A stretch of DNA of 64,000 bases from Metabacillus flavus (GCF_018283675.1 NZ_JAGVRK010000001.1:2480001-2544000); one strand, 5' to 3'. Shown: positions 35,055 through 45,318, counted from the first letter of the stretch. A program made the numbers and translations. Notes: generated by a model not told the origin, from the sequence alone.

Positions 35055-36089
35055 ATGGATGAGAACATAAAACGATTCGCTTATTCCTTCGTGAGATAAG
35101 AGGGATCGGATGGCCCGATTATCTTTTGCTGCTTTTGAAAATGGATTTGGGTCAGAGGTTTCCTGAAGAAAATCTGTAAGACCGTTCTCCCAAAAAAATT
35201 CGGTTTTCTTTTGGACAGCAGCTTTCACCCAGCCAAATTCCGCTGCTTTTTTAATATAGGCTGTTAAAGGTATGTCGTAGGTCAAATCCATTTGAAATGG
35301 ATGCTTAAAGGGGTCGGGGATAAGAATATGGTTTTTGTAGCCTCGGATTGTCCCTTTTTTGCGTGTTTGCAGCTGTTCTGAGAAATATCCATAATCTGCG
35401 GTTACGATGTAAGCATTCCCAAGTTTATTCTGCAGATTCTCCAGCAGTCCGAGCATTGCGATGGGAATCTCGGCCCTATATCCTTCCGGCAGGGTGATTT
35501 CAGCCCAAATTAGATAATCAGACAGAGAGTCCTGATGATCTTCTCTCGCTTTGAAGATGAGCTTTCCCTGATCTGCTCCCACACCAATCTCTTCAATCCG
35601 TCCCTCTCGGTTTTGAGCGATCTGGACGGGCAATGCATCAAATAGTTCGTTGGAATAGAAAACGCCGGAGAATGCGTCAGGGAGCTCCTGTATGGAAGAT
35701 AGAACGAATACCTCCAGAGAATCAAGCGCCGCCGCATGGTATGGGCTTGTCTCGATACAATAAACCACTCCTTCCTGATAAGAAGAGGGAGATATCCTTT
35801 TCCATTCGTTTAAAAAGGGCTGGATGAATGCCCCGGTGCCGCTTCCCATTTCACAAAAAACCGGGGGTATTTCCCCGGCTTCCACTTTTTTAATAAACCA
35901 TCTCGCCATAACCGCTCCATAAAATTCGGAAATGGAACTGGACGTATAAAAATCGCCTTCTATGCCGATTTTTTGGCTTCCTGTCATATAATAGCCATGC
36001 TTAGGATGGTACAGACATAGACCCATATAGTCCGCAAATGAAAGAAAACCTCCATTTTCTTCGATTTGCTGAATGATCAGGCTTTTCAA
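35040..36089 (-). CDS. Class I SAM-dependent methyltransferase, COG1565/NDUFAF7-like
   Basis: A 349-residue protein: GGFLSFADYMGLCLYHPKHGYY and IGIEGDFYTSSSISEFYG at the N-terminus, FCEMGSGTGAF as the SAM loop (about 78-88), FYSNELFDALPV. This is the family of mitochondrial NDUFAF7, an arginine methyltransferase; the bacterial substrate is unclear. It is one base from yqgX and cotranscribed with it. Confidence 0.88.
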   Translation of the reverse strand: MKSLIIQQIEENGGFLSFADYMGLCLYHPKHGYYMTGSQKIGIEGDFYTSSSISEFYGAVMARWFIKKVEAGEIPPVFCEMGSGTGAFIQPFLNEWKRISPSSYQEGVVYCIETSPYHAAALDSLEVFVLSSIQELPDAFSGVFYSNELFDALPVQIAQNREGRIEEIGVGADQGKLIFKAREDHQDSLSDYLIWAEITLPEGYRAEIPIAMLGLLENLQNKLGNAYIVTADYGYFSEQLQTRKKGTIRGYKNHILIPDPFKHPFQMDLTYDIPLTAYIKKAAEFGWVKAAVQKKTEFFWENGLTDFLQETSDPNPFSKAAKDNRAIRSLLSHEGISESFYVLIHKKRG

Positions 36090-36090
36090 C

Positions 36091-36723
36091 TTAAAATCCG
36101 TTCAAAAAAGGATTTCGATCCATTTCATCCTGTATCGTTGTTTCTGGGCCGTGACCGGACAGCACAAACGTATCCTCCGGCAGATTCATTAACTGATCAT
36201 GGATGCTCTTGATTAGCAGCTGATGATCTCCGCCAGGCAAGTCAGTCCTTCCGACTCCCTCTTTGAACAGGACATCTCCGCTGAATACAGCTTTTGTTTC
36301 CTCATGATAGTAAGAAACGCTGCCGGGAGAGTGTCCTGGAGTATATAGAACTTGAAATGTAAAATCTTTAAATGTAAGCGGTTCGCCAGGCAGAACAAAT
36401 TCATCAGCCGGTCTGGCGTGAATAGGTCCTGCCTGGAAGAAATGAGAGCCATTCAGCTCTGGCGACGGCAGCCAGTCCTTCTCCTTTTTATGTACATAGA
36501 CCGGCACGTTCCACCGGCCGCGTACTTCATCGACAGCACCTATGTGATCAAAATGAGCATGAGTAAGCAATATAGCTAATGGTTTTAAGCCTCTTGCCTG
36601 AAGAAGCTGATTCAATTTGTTTCCTTCGCTTCCCGGATCAAAGATAATGCATTCCTTATCTTTATTGCTTAACACGTAACAGTTTGTTTGCAGTGGACCT
36701 AGCGGAATTCGTTCCCAATTCAT
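36091..36723 (-). CDS. yqgX: Metallo-beta-lactamase-fold hydrolase YqgX
   Basis: A 210-residue glyoxalase II-like hydrolase with THAHFDHIGA (His55, His57, Asp59, His60), TPGHSPGS and SGDVLFKEGVGRTDLPGG. These give a binuclear metal site. Position matches YqgX in Bacillus. Confidence 0.92.
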   Translation of the reverse strand: MNWERIPLGPLQTNCYVLSNKDKECIIFDPGSEGNKLNQLLQARGLKPLAILLTHAHFDHIGAVDEVRGRWNVPVYVHKKEKDWLPSPELNGSHFFQAGPIHARPADEFVLPGEPLTFKDFTFQVLYTPGHSPGSVSYYHEETKAVFSGDVLFKEGVGRTDLPGGDHQLLIKSIHDQLMNLPEDTFVLSGHGPETTIQDEMDRNPFLNGF

Positions 36724-37060
36724 AGCAGCACCCCGTTTATTTTCTTAAATTTATGGCTCTGTTAACCTTGCCTGCTGATTAACGCCTCAAATCCCGCTTT
36801 TTTAACACGAGTCTCATGCAGTCCGCCCCAATCACCAGAGTGGCAGAATCAGCAATTAACTTGCCAAATTAATTTAGATATATCCTTTATTATTAAGGAA
36901 AATCCGAAAACTTTCAATGATTTGGGATTATGCTGAAATACCTTGCTGCTGAAAGAAACCATGGAAAATTTTAACTCGACTTTCATTTTGAAAACGTTTA
37001 AAATTGTTATGAGAACTTGTTTTTATTTTTTCCATGAAGCGATTGCAAGGGGGATTGGCA
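36724..37060. repeat. Gene-free stretch with a probable degenerate dispersed repeat
   Basis: 337 bases upstream of the divergent yqgX and yqgW genes. Positions about 36752-36870 start GGCTCTGTTAACC and contain CCGCCCCAATCACCAGAGTGG and AATTAACTTGCC, which resemble ends of a short repeat found many times in Bacillus genomes (from memory). GCTGATT occurs in opposite orientation near both ends. The right part is AT-rich and should hold the yqgW promoter; no exact match was found. Confidence 0.4.
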
Positions 37061-37234
37061 ATGGGGTTGGTCATCATCTTTTCATTAATTTCGCTGTTAG
37101 CAGTATTTGGGGTATATCGCGCCTTTAAAGAAAAAAACATGCTCGGGATCATGTTTTGTGTCGCAACAGTCGGCGTGTTTGGCTGGTTCACCATTATGAC
37201 CGTCATCAGTCATGGATATCCGACTCATCATTAG
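37061..37234 (+). CDS. yqgW: DUF2759 small membrane protein YqgW
   Basis: A 57-residue protein with two membrane helices (GLVIIFSLISLLAVFGVYRAF and MLGIMFCVATVGVFGWF). The ATG at 37061 follows AAGGGGGAT at good distance; an upstream in-frame ATG has no such site. Matches the DUF2759 family at the yqgW position. Confidence 0.82.
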   Translation: MGLVIIFSLISLLAVFGVYRAFKEKNMLGIMFCVATVGVFGWFTIMTVISHGYPTHH

Positions 37235-37346
37235 AAAAACCAGCAGCGCTTCATAACTGCCCCGCCAGACATAAAATGATTGCCGGTTTTATGTTTTAAC
37301 GGTCAGAGCGCGGTTTCACTGCCTAATTAGAATCGTTTGCCCAAAG

Positions 37347-37377
37347 AAAAGCTGGCCTCAATTAGGCCAGCTTTTTT
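37347..37377. terminator. Bidirectional terminator between yqgW and yqgV
   Basis: AAGCTGGCCT and AGGCCAGCTT around CAATT, with flanking A and T runs. Confidence 0.88.
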
Positions 37378-37389
37378 ATGTAGAGCTTC

Positions 37390-37707
37390 TTAGTTCTTCT
37401 TCAAATGCTTTTGGACACTTTCCAGCTTGCCCTGCATTGTTGTTTTCTTATCTCTTCTGTCATCTATCCGGATGTTGGTTGCTACTCTTGATATGCCCTC
37501 CTGAAAAGGTGCTTCATGGATTGCTTGGATCACTTCAAATAATACAGGAAGCTCTCCCTCAATTAACGTATTCATGGGGGTCAGCTGGAATGTTATTTTC
37601 CCCTCTGACTTGTACCCTTCTAATATGGTTTGGATACCCGCTACATGAGCGCTGACACTTGGTGTAGCGGTTCCAATTGGTATGATTGTAACATCAGCTA
37701 TTGGCAT
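37390..37707 (-). CDS. yqgV: MTH1187-family thiamine-binding protein YqgV
   Basis: A 105-residue ferredoxin-like fold protein: MPIADVTIIPIGTATPSVSAHV, FQLTPMNTLIEGEL and RVATNIRIDDRRDK are the family signature. B. subtilis YqgV-like proteins bind thiamine-related ligands. It has an SD (AGAAAGG) before the ATG. Confidence 0.87.
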   Translation of the reverse strand: MPIADVTIIPIGTATPSVSAHVAGIQTILEGYKSEGKITFQLTPMNTLIEGELPVLFEVIQAIHEAPFQEGISRVATNIRIDDRRDKKTTMQGKLESVQKHLKKN

Positions 37708-37756
37708 GAATCTTTCCTGCCCTTCTTTTCTTTTAAGTATATCATAGACTTAGAAG

Positions 37757-38827
37757 CTAAAACTTGATCAGGGTTTTCAGACTTCCGGTGATCATATCAA
37801 ATACCTTTTCAAGCTGAAAACCGTATAATACTTTTGTTCCATCCGGGGAGAACAGCAAGGGCACGTTAACGGCATCTTCAAGACGAACCTTTTTTTTCTC
37901 ATTGGAAAAAGAAAAAGAAATTAAATCCAGTTTACCCGTTTCTTTGTTGTATTCATAGGTTAGAAACTCTTTCCCATTTGGACTAATTTCCGCTTTAGGA
38001 ATTTCAGCCGTTCCTTCCATCTGATTCAGAGAAGCAGGGAATCGATGAGTTTTCTTCCCATCATGGATATTGTAATCAATCTCTCCATTTACTTGACTCA
38101 AGGTGATCCATGCATTTTTTTTTGCATAGACAGCAAGCACCATTTCTGCCGCCAGTTTTTCCTCGTTTTTTTCCGGATCGAACTGATAAATATCTGATTG
38201 CTGCAGGCTATGATCTTTAGCAAAGAGCAGTTTGTCTTCTCCATTCCATTCAGCAAATGGAGCATCTATTGGGTTAGCATCTTCGTATCCGCTCAGTGGA
38301 TGGTATATGGCGGTCTTGTAGGTCCAATCCTCGTTAAATGCTGTCACGAACAGCCGGTCAGAATTGCTTTTACTCCATGAAAAAGCAAGATCGTGTGATG
38401 AAAATTTTTCCTCAAACAACTCTTTTCCCTGTGCGTCAATCAAAAGTAAAACAATTTGTTTTGACGAAGGACTGCCCTGCAGCAGGAGGTAATCGCCTTT
38501 AGGAGATGTTTCAAAATGAGTAACTGGCATATTGACGCTGTATAGCTCCGATTTTTCACCAGTGGTTAAGCTGTACGTATACAGGATGGTTTGCTGATCC
38601 TCATATTCTGCAAAAACAACCGTATGATTCCCCATCCATCCACCAACCATTTGAAATGTCTGTCCATTCGCTTGGTAGGGAACAATGGAATCCTCCTGTT
38701 TCTGCTGATTCTTCTCAATATTTGCTTCAGCAGCGGGGATATTTTGCTGCTCAGCATTTGTACAGCCTGCAGTCACCGCTGCAAGGGCAAAAGCTGCCGT
38801 CATCACACGGAATCGATTGCTTCTCAT
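37757..38827 (-). CDS. yqgU: Lipoprotein YqgU
   Basis: A 356-residue lipoprotein: N-terminal signal with lipobox AVTAGC (Cys22), then a Gln/Glu-rich linker and a beta-propeller-like region with repeated SPKGDYLLL, SPNGKEFLTY and SPDGTKVLYG motifs. Position matches yqgU of B. subtilis. Function unknown; likely anchored at the outer face of the membrane. Confidence 0.85.
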   Translation of the reverse strand: MRSNRFRVMTAAFALAAVTAGCTNAEQQNIPAAEANIEKNQQKQEDSIVPYQANGQTFQMVGGWMGNHTVVFAEYEDQQTILYTYSLTTGEKSELYSVNMPVTHFETSPKGDYLLLQGSPSSKQIVLLLIDAQGKELFEEKFSSHDLAFSWSKSNSDRLFVTAFNEDWTYKTAIYHPLSGYEDANPIDAPFAEWNGEDKLLFAKDHSLQQSDIYQFDPEKNEEKLAAEMVLAVYAKKNAWITLSQVNGEIDYNIHDGKKTHRFPASLNQMEGTAEIPKAEISPNGKEFLTYEYNKETGKLDLISFSFSNEKKKVRLEDAVNVPLLFSPDGTKVLYGFQLEKVFDMITGSLKTLIKF

Positions 38828-38854
38828 ACCTTCTTCACCTTTCTTTTTTCCTGC

Positions 38855-39976
38855 TTACATATATAAGGCGGCCCAAAAGATACCTTCCCCTTTTTTGCGG
38901 ATGCTTTCATATTGAACTAGCGGAAGAGGATTTACTCCTAACCCCAATTCAATTGTATAGCCGGAACGGCCCCATTCATGGATAAACCAATCTCTGTAGC
39001 CGGCGTGGCTGTCAATATTCCGCACTTCTGTATAACCGCTTAATATAGAAAACTCCTTAACAATTAATGCAGCTTCCTCAGGCTCCCGATTTAAATAGCC
39101 CCAGTAAATTTCTTCTCCTTGGGTGTGAAAACATAAAAGCCGGTCGAACCCCTTCTCTTCAGATAGTCGAGCCATTGCCCTGGCTTCTGGTTCTGAAAGC
39201 GGACAATCTCCTGGATAATCTCTTGGAGCTGGAGTTTTTGGAAGCTTTCTTTCCTTTTCAATTTCCCAATAGGCAGGGAATTGATTATTTAAATCCACAC
39301 CTCGAATATTCGCTTTCCATTGAGAAAAATCAAGAGATTGATGGTTGATTTGGAGAACGGTTTTCTTTAAATCGCTATCATCCGGAAGGCCTTCAAGGAC
39401 AAGGTCGACACCATCCGGATTGACCATAGGAACAACCGAAAGGGAGGTATGCGTATAAAGCTGAAGAGAAGAATGGCCAAATCTGGCTTTTCCGTGAACA
39501 AGATCATTTGCATATTGTTCAAGCCAATCCATTAATACAGCAGAAGTAATCCATTCGTTTGCGTGGAAGGAGGCATTCATATGAACGTTTCTTTTTCCTG
39601 TACCCATTGTTATCTCTATTATAGGCTGATTTCGTATACTTTTTCCAATTATATGAGTGCGAATAAACGGGTACTTTAGAACCATTTTTTCTATATCACG
39701 ATAGAAACAAGCTGATGTATAGCTTTTTTGTCTAAACACGATGCGTTCTGAAACTTTCACTGCTTTATCGCAGCCCTCCATTGCATCCTCCGGTTCAAAG
39801 GCTGACGGGATTGAAAGGCCGGTTAGCCCCCACTCATATCCAGGGATATTCACAATGGCTTCAGATGGAATGGGATCGGTTAACGTCTGATTGGATTGTT
39901 CAATTAAAATCGCGGGAATCTCAAAGTACGCTGCCAGGGCGTTTATTTCAACACTTTCTTTCAGTCTGATCTTCAA
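38855..39976 (-). CDS. yqgT: M14 zinc carboxypeptidase-like gamma-D-glutamyl-diamino acid endopeptidase YqgT
   Basis: A 373-residue protein started at a TTG (39976) that has AAAGGGGG at the right distance; the frame is open 44 codons further but without a ribosome site. An N-terminal LysM-like segment (IPAILIEQSNQTL), then the M14 domain with zinc ligands in MNASFHANEWIT (HxxE) and later His (CFHTQGEEI), and the catalytic Glu in YTIELG. It is expected to trim peptidoglycan peptides, perhaps for recycling. Confidence 0.87.
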   Translation of the reverse strand: MKIRLKESVEINALAAYFEIPAILIEQSNQTLTDPIPSEAIVNIPGYEWGLTGLSIPSAFEPEDAMEGCDKAVKVSERIVFRQKSYTSACFYRDIEKMVLKYPFIRTHIIGKSIRNQPIIEITMGTGKRNVHMNASFHANEWITSAVLMDWLEQYANDLVHGKARFGHSSLQLYTHTSLSVVPMVNPDGVDLVLEGLPDDSDLKKTVLQINHQSLDFSQWKANIRGVDLNNQFPAYWEIEKERKLPKTPAPRDYPGDCPLSEPEARAMARLSEEKGFDRLLCFHTQGEEIYWGYLNREPEEAALIVKEFSILSGYTEVRNIDSHAGYRDWFIHEWGRSGYTIELGLGVNPLPLVQYESIRKKGEGIFWAALYM

Positions 39977-40086
39977 AGTAAATCCCCCTTTCATACAATT
40001 CATTTTATGAGAGGGATACTCCTTTCTGAACCAGTGAAAATGAGCCATTTGTCTATAGAAAAAAGAGAGGGTTTGGTTCATTTTCC

Positions 40087-40121
40087 CTAAAAAAAGAGCC
40101 TTGGTCATGTGACCAAAGCTC
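40087..40121 (-). terminator. Terminator after ltaS
   Basis: GAGCCTTGGTCA pairs with TGACCAAAGCTC, with TTTTTTTAGGG following on the minus strand. Confidence 0.85.
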
Positions 40122-40130
40122 CTGAGCCTG

Positions 40131-42017
40131 CTATTTTTTTTCTGCCGATTTTTGTTCTTCTTTGTTGTAGAATCTTAACAAATCGCTATAGATAATTTTG
40201 TCTGAGTAGTCAAGCTCTTTCTTAGCTTTATCAACGTATGGTTCACACACATTTTCATCTTTTGCAGGCTGTCCAGTACTCTTATCGTAGCAAATATTAT
40301 CGGTGTAGACATATTTATCTGTCACAAAGCTTCCGTCACGCATGACAGTGAATGGAAGGCGATCTTTAGAAAATAGGTCATTTCCAAACTCTACTTGATC
40401 TTTTGTATCAATACCCAGCAGGTTCATGATAGTAGGGCGAATATCAATCTGTCCGCCTACAGTATCAATCTCCTTAGGATTCTTATCTGTTACACCGGGA
40501 ATATGAACGATAAACGGAACACGCTGAAGCTGTTCAGATTCAAAAGGAGTAACTTCTTTTCCTAAAAACTTAGCCATTGCTTCATTGTGATTTTCAGAAA
40601 TACCGTAATGGTCTCCGTAGAATACAATGATGGAGTTATCATATAGTCCATCTTCTTTCAGCTTCTCAATAAAACGTTTGACAGCATCATCCTGATATTT
40701 AACTGTAGTAAAATAATTATTCAGTGTTTTACTGTTCGAATCGAATTTATCAATGGTTATATCTTCTTCACTTAATTCAAACGGGAAGTGATTCGTAAGT
40801 GTAATGGACTTGGAATAAAACGGCTGCTTCATTTCTTTCATATGGTCTGCCGTTTGTTCAAAAAACTCTTTATCCTTAAGCCCCCAGCCAACGGAAGTTT
40901 CCGGCGTTACCTTATAGCTGTTTACGTCATAGAATTTATCATACCCAAATGAATTGTAAATGAGATCGCGGTTCCAGAAAGATTTGTTATTTGCATGGAA
41001 TGCAGCTGTTGTATATCCATTTTGCTTCATAATCTCCGGAGCAGCATTGAATTCGTTGTCAGGGTTTGTAAAGAAGACAGCTCCCCTGCCAAGCGGATAT
41101 AAAGAATTTTCTACAAGGAATTCTGCATCAGAAGTTTTCCCCTGTCCTGTCTGATGATAAAAATTAGTGAAGTTGTAACTCTGTTTTGCCAAATCATTCA
41201 AATATGGAGAAATCTCCTGGCCGTTCAATTTTTTTTCATTCAATACAAATGACTGAGTAGATTCAAGAGAAACCATAATGACGTTGCGGCCTTTAGCGAT
41301 TCCCTTCATATCTTGATTTGGCTCTTTTTTATTTGCTTTAATATAGTTTTGAATTTCTGTTAAATTTGTGCTGTCTGCCATTGCACGCTGTGCAGACGTT
41401 TTAGATTGAATAATTCCATCATAGACATGGAAGTTATATACACTGATGTTTTTAACAAGCATTTCACGGTCGAAAGATCTTGTTAGCAGCTGCGGGCGTT
41501 CTGTTTCAGCAAGGCCAAGATTAAAAAAGAAGATCGCTGCTACCAGTAAATAATATGCAGAGCGTTCTTTTCTTGTTGCCCGAGACTCAGAGCGGAAAGC
41601 AGGTTTCCTAAGCAGCCAGAACATGATGATCAAGTCTACAAACAGCAGAATATCAACAGGCTGGAACAATGAAGAAATACTGCTTCCAAGGTCGCCCATG
41701 TTGCTTGACTGGAACAATACCGGAATGGTAAGGAAATCATTAAAGAATCGGAAAAAGACCATGTTGGCAAGCAGGATAACAGTTAGCAGGATGCTGACTA
41801 TAAATACATACCCGTTCCTGTTCTTTTCCTTCATAAACAATCCGATTCCAAAAATAAAGAGCAGGAAGCTGAGCGGATTGATAAAAAGGATAAATTCCTG
41901 TTTCCAGTTTTCAATTTTAATGTCGAAACTAGTTTTATAGACAATGTAAGTTTTAAGCCACATGAACAATGTAGCTATGAGCAAAAAAGAAATTTTTGAT
42001 ATTGAGTTTTTACGCAT
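40131..42017 (-). CDS. ltaS: Lipoteichoic acid synthase family protein
   Basis: A 628-residue protein: five N-terminal membrane helices (to about residue 175), a linker with a possible signal peptidase site near residue 208-214 (SAQRAMA), and an extracellular sulfatase-like domain. The catalytic Thr295 lies in [11 protein letters not shown]; metal residues in MVSLEST (Glu252) and FYGDHYG. It polymerises glycerol phosphate on a glycolipid. At the yqgS locus; B. subtilis has several paralogues. Confidence 0.92.
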   Translation of the reverse strand: MRKNSISKISFLLIATLFMWLKTYIVYKTSFDIKIENWKQEFILFINPLSFLLFIFGIGLFMKEKNRNGYVFIVSILLTVILLANMVFFRFFNDFLTIPVLFQSSNMGDLGSSISSLFQPVDILLFVDLIIMFWLLRKPAFRSESRATRKERSAYYLLVAAIFFFNLGLAETERPQLLTRSFDREMLVKNISVYNFHVYDGIIQSKTSAQRAMADSTNLTEIQNYIKANKKEPNQDMKGIAKGRNVIMVSLESTQSFVLNEKKLNGQEISPYLNDLAKQSYNFTNFYHQTGQGKTSDAEFLVENSLYPLGRGAVFFTNPDNEFNAAPEIMKQNGYTTAAFHANNKSFWNRDLIYNSFGYDKFYDVNSYKVTPETSVGWGLKDKEFFEQTADHMKEMKQPFYSKSITLTNHFPFELSEEDITIDKFDSNSKTLNNYFTTVKYQDDAVKRFIEKLKEDGLYDNSIIVFYGDHYGISENHNEAMAKFLGKEVTPFESEQLQRVPFIVHIPGVTDKNPKEIDTVGGQIDIRPTIMNLLGIDTKDQVEFGNDLFSKDRLPFTVMRDGSFVTDKYVYTDNICYDKSTGQPAKDENVCEPYVDKAKKELDYSDKIIYSDLLRFYNKEEQKSAEKK

Positions 42018-42480
42018 TCATTTACCTCCTCGTCCGGCAGAACTGCGCATTGCTTTCATCTATTCTTTTCCCAAATAAAGTAAAGGATTTATTAACAAGC
42101 TAAATCATATCTTAATACTTCGTTTACAAAAAATCAATGCTTTTAATACTTAGATTACATAACAATGGTAGAATTATATTTTGACTGTAATCTATACCCC
42201 TTGCAGAATCAAGGCAAACCGGTTTATATTACAGCTTGTTAAAGACTTTTAGTTTTTATTACATATTCTTTTTAAGCAGCTGTACCGCTGTTTTGAACAA
42301 AGAGCTAAGAGAGGTTGATTTTTACCGGTATCCATTAGTCAGCATCACAGCAATTTTTAGAATCGTGCCTTTATAGATGCACTTCTTATACATTTCACCA
42401 TTTTAAGCTCAAAAACATTCATAAAAAAGGAGCCTCATGCAAAGGCTCCTTTTTAATATGCACATACTCGCTTTTCCCCA
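42018..42480. other. Gene-free region between glcK and ltaS
   Basis: 463 AT-rich bases. On the minus strand TTGATT, 17 bases, TAAGAT (near 42108-42137) could be the ltaS promoter, and GAGGAGG lies just before ltaS. The glcK terminator occupies 42422-42456. No ORF, RNA or repeat could be supported in the middle. Confidence 0.5.
42422..42456 (-). terminator. Terminator after glcK
   Basis: AAGGAGCCT and AGGCTCCTT around a short CATGCAA-type loop, with a T run on the minus strand. Confidence 0.88.
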
Positions 42481-43449
42481 TTAATATTCAGTGAGTAAGG
42501 TTTTCGCAAGCCAAGCTCCGCCGATTACACCTGCATCATTTCCAAGAGTGGCAATTTCAATAGCTGCCCCTTCTGCGACTCTTGGGAAAGCATATTTCTT
42601 AAAGTACTTCTCTACATGCACCCTCAAATATTCACCGGCTTTTGAAACCCCGCCGCCAATTACGATTTTCTCCGGGTTAAGGCCATTAGCCAGGCTGGAA
42701 AGGGCAAGACCAAGATGGAAGCTCACAAATTCAACGGTCTCCTGAGCAATGACATCGCCTTTAGCTGCGAATTCAAAAACGTCTTTAGAAGAAATTTCTC
42801 CTGTTTCATTTAGTGCATTCCTCAGCAGGCTATCCTGATCAGACTCCCCAAGCTTTTCTTTGGCAATTCTGACAATCCCTGTTGCGGATGCTACTGTCTC
42901 AAGACAGCCTGATTTGCCGCAGTTGCAAGGAGCTCCGCCTTCCGGAATAGATGTAATGTGACCGATTTCTCCTCCGGCTCCATTAACGCCGTGGATGACG
43001 TTGCCATTTGAAATGATACCGCCGCCGACTCCGGTTCCAAGAGTCACTAAAATGACATCCTTCGCTCCATCGCCTGCACCTCTCCACATTTCGCCGATTG
43101 CTGCAATGTTCGCATCATTATCAATCACAGCAGGGAGACCTGTTTCCACCTCAAGATGGTCTTTAAGCGGATAGTTCAGCCAGCCAAGATTGACCGTTTG
43201 ATAAACAAGTCCCGATGCAAGATCAACAGGGCCTGGAGCACCCATTCCAATTCCCGCCAATCTGGATTTTGTTTCCCCAAGTTCCTGCAGTTTTGCATCA
43301 ATCGCTTTCGCAATATCCATTGTAATCGTCTTTCCTGTTTTATCAGTAGGGATTTCCCACTTGCTGACCATTTCTCCGTAAAGGGAAATAAAAGCCATCT
43401 TAATTGTGGTTCCTCCCAAATCTACACCAACCAGCCACTTCTCGCTCAT
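42481..43449 (-). CDS. glcK: ROK-family glucokinase
   Basis: A 322-residue sugar kinase: [13 protein letters not shown] (phosphate loop), [26 protein letters not shown] and the zinc motif [10 protein letters not shown] near 174-183. It phosphorylates glucose in the cytoplasm. It follows yqgQ by 56 bases, as in B. subtilis (yqgR locus). Confidence 0.94.
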   Translation of the reverse strand: MSEKWLVGVDLGGTTIKMAFISLYGEMVSKWEIPTDKTGKTITMDIAKAIDAKLQELGETKSRLAGIGMGAPGPVDLASGLVYQTVNLGWLNYPLKDHLEVETGLPAVIDNDANIAAIGEMWRGAGDGAKDVILVTLGTGVGGGIISNGNVIHGVNGAGGEIGHITSIPEGGAPCNCGKSGCLETVASATGIVRIAKEKLGESDQDSLLRNALNETGEISSKDVFEFAAKGDVIAQETVEFVSFHLGLALSSLANGLNPEKIVIGGGVSKAGEYLRVHVEKYFKKYAFPRVAEGAAIEIATLGNDAGVIGGAWLAKTLLTEY

Positions 43450-43505
43450 GTCTCTCAGTCCTTTGTCTAATAAATTAAGGAAACCGCTTGCACAAAATTA
43501 ATTAA

Positions 43506-43712
43506 TTAACGTTCTCTTTTCTCCCGCTCGATCTGTGCTTCGTGGCGAAGGATCAGCAGAGCCATTTGGAAAACCTGCGTTTCAATCAGCTTTGATTCAT
43601 AAAGCTGCCTAACCTCGTCTTCCATCAGTTCGAGGTCTGCCACCCGGTCCCCGATATAAATAATTGTCCCGTACTTTTTTAAAAGCTGTCGGACATCATA
43701 AACTGTATTCAA
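43506..43712 (-). CDS. yqgQ: YqgQ family small protein
   Basis: A 68-residue protein (NTVYDVRQLLKKYGTIIYIG ... VFQMALLILRHEAQIEREKR), the DUF910 family with a three-helix fold. It sits between gluP and glcK in the conserved order. Function unknown. Confidence 0.9.
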   Translation of the reverse strand: MNTVYDVRQLLKKYGTIIYIGDRVADLELMEDEVRQLYESKLIETQVFQMALLILRHEAQIEREKRER

Positions 43713-43856
43713 GCCTTCACCTCATTTATTGCACAAGTACTTCCATATATAAGGTATCGGAGAATGTAAGTGTAGTCAAGAAAAAAAAGCCTGAATTTAT
43801 GCAGATACAAACAGTTAAAATGGCTGCAGGAATCCCCTGCAGCCATCCATTTAACG

Positions 43857-45020
43857 TCACCATCTTGAATAGCCGAACGCCGCAAGAGAAACAGCCAGAA
43901 CCAGTCCTGCTGCAGCAGCCAATCCCTGTCTTACCGATTTGGACTGCGAAGGCAGCTGCACAGCAAATGCTGCAGCCATGCCGCCAATAAGTCCGCCTAT
44001 GTGTCCTGCGTTATCAATATTGGATATTGTGAAACCTAAAGCAAGGTTGATGCCAATCACCACCAGGATGTTTGGTCCGATCGTGCGCAAAAATAAATCA
44101 CGCTGGACGACGCCAAGATAAAGCAGCGCACCAAAGCAGCCGAAAATGGCTCCCGAAGCACCGGCTGAAATCGATGTATTAAATGCAAAGCTTGCGAGGG
44201 TCCCCATGATTCCAGAAAAGAAATAAATCATCAAAAACCTGGCTGAGCCGAACATTTTCTCAACCGCTTCTCCAATGAAATAAAGCGCCATTGAGTTCAT
44301 CAGAAGATGAATGAAGCCAATGTGGAGGAACATGGGCGTAATAAGCCTCCACCATTCACCTTCCATAATATAAGGATTGAATTTAGCACCGAAGTTCACA
44401 AGCGTCTGGTTATTCTGGCTCCCTCCTGCAAGCTCCATAAGGATAAACACAATAATTTGGATTGCAAGGAGAATTTTTGTGAATCTTGGTTTCCCATACT
44501 CAAACAGCTTTCTTTCCTGAGTTACCCGTGTATTTTCTTTCTCAATAACCTTGGCCCTGTAAGAATGAAGCTCCTCGTAGTCCGTGATTTCCGGAAGTTC
44601 TTTTTCCAGGCGGACAGATAGCATATCCTCCATTGAAATAATGCCCTCAGACCTGATTTCATCATAAATAAGTACATTTTTAAGTACAATATTTCCGTGG
44701 GAATAAGGCTTTTCGACAAGATGCTCCCAGTCATCCACAGGAGCGAAAGCGGAAATATAGATGTTTAGAATATTCATGGATTTTCTTCCAGCATCTTTCC
44801 GGATTTCATCAAACATACTCGCCGCACGTTCCATATCCTGCTCAAGCCTGTTTCCCCAATCTGCATCCATTCTTACAAAACGGACAAGCTGAAAATCAGC
44901 AACCCGCTGGCTTTCCAGCCAAACTTCATTTTGATCCTCTGCCATTGTGACAAAGCGGTACTTTCTGTCCATCAGCTGACCGATGATACTCCAATAAAAA
45001 ACATCCTGCTCTAACGCCAT
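43857..45020 (-). CDS. gluP: Rhomboid intramembrane protease GluP (short form)
   Basis: A 387-residue protein from the ATG at 45020, which follows GGAGAGG. About 170 cytosolic residues precede a rhomboid core with ISAGASGAIFGCFGAL (catalytic Ser) and DNAGHIGGLIGG (catalytic His). Unlike B. subtilis GluP (about 507 residues), there is no C-terminal TPR segment: the gene stops shortly after the last helix, and only 145 bases remain before yqgQ. GluP is linked to cleavage of the magnesium transporter MgtE and to glucose export. Confidence 0.9.
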   Translation of the reverse strand: MALEQDVFYWSIIGQLMDRKYRFVTMAEDQNEVWLESQRVADFQLVRFVRMDADWGNRLEQDMERAASMFDEIRKDAGRKSMNILNIYISAFAPVDDWEHLVEKPYSHGNIVLKNVLIYDEIRSEGIISMEDMLSVRLEKELPEITDYEELHSYRAKVIEKENTRVTQERKLFEYGKPRFTKILLAIQIIVFILMELAGGSQNNQTLVNFGAKFNPYIMEGEWWRLITPMFLHIGFIHLLMNSMALYFIGEAVEKMFGSARFLMIYFFSGIMGTLASFAFNTSISAGASGAIFGCFGALLYLGVVQRDLFLRTIGPNILVVIGINLALGFTISNIDNAGHIGGLIGGMAAAFAVQLPSQSKSVRQGLAAAAGLVLAVSLAAFGYSRW

Positions 45021-45199
45021 TGCAACCTCTCCAGCACCCATTTTTGTTATGGATATTATATCAAGACCCTCCTTGAAATAGAAAGGGTTAACACTTGCAT
45101 TTGAGGAAATGAAAAAAGCATCAGATGAATTTCTGATGCCTCATTCGTAGGTTTTAGGGTTCTCACAAACTTTGTTCCTATGAATGCGGTTTGTTGCTC

Positions 45200-45318
45200 A
45201 CATTCCTTCGGGAGGCGGGTGGTGAGGGCCCAGGTCCCCTGCAAGGCGCACAGCGCCTGCCGGAGTCTCGCCTATCCCGCATGCTGCGAGAGGAGTCCCC
45301 CACTATCCGCTCGTGCTG
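45200..45318. repeat. GC-rich dispersed-repeat-like element
   Basis: A strongly GC-rich block within AT-rich surroundings, containing CCTTCGGGAGGCGGG, GGCGCACAGCGCC and GCGAGAGGAGTCCCCC with several short inverted repeats. This resembles a short non-coding repeat that recurs in many Bacillaceae genomes (memory). It lies between gluP and the yqgO-like gene and reaches its stop codon. No other full copy is in this window. Confidence 0.5.

Noticed and set aside
36989-37002. Possible catabolite-response element TGAAAACGTTTAAA upstream of yqgW
   Set aside because: The conserved C near the 3' end is missing and the gene has no link to carbon control.
37260-37310. Possible extra hairpin between yqgW and yqgV
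   Set aside because: The pairing is weak and has no U tract; the real terminator is at 37347-37377.
38855-40108. Longer start for the M14 peptidase (ATG at 40108)
   Set aside because: The first 44 codons have no ribosome site and no family match, while TTG at 39976 has AAAGGGGG and gives the normal length.
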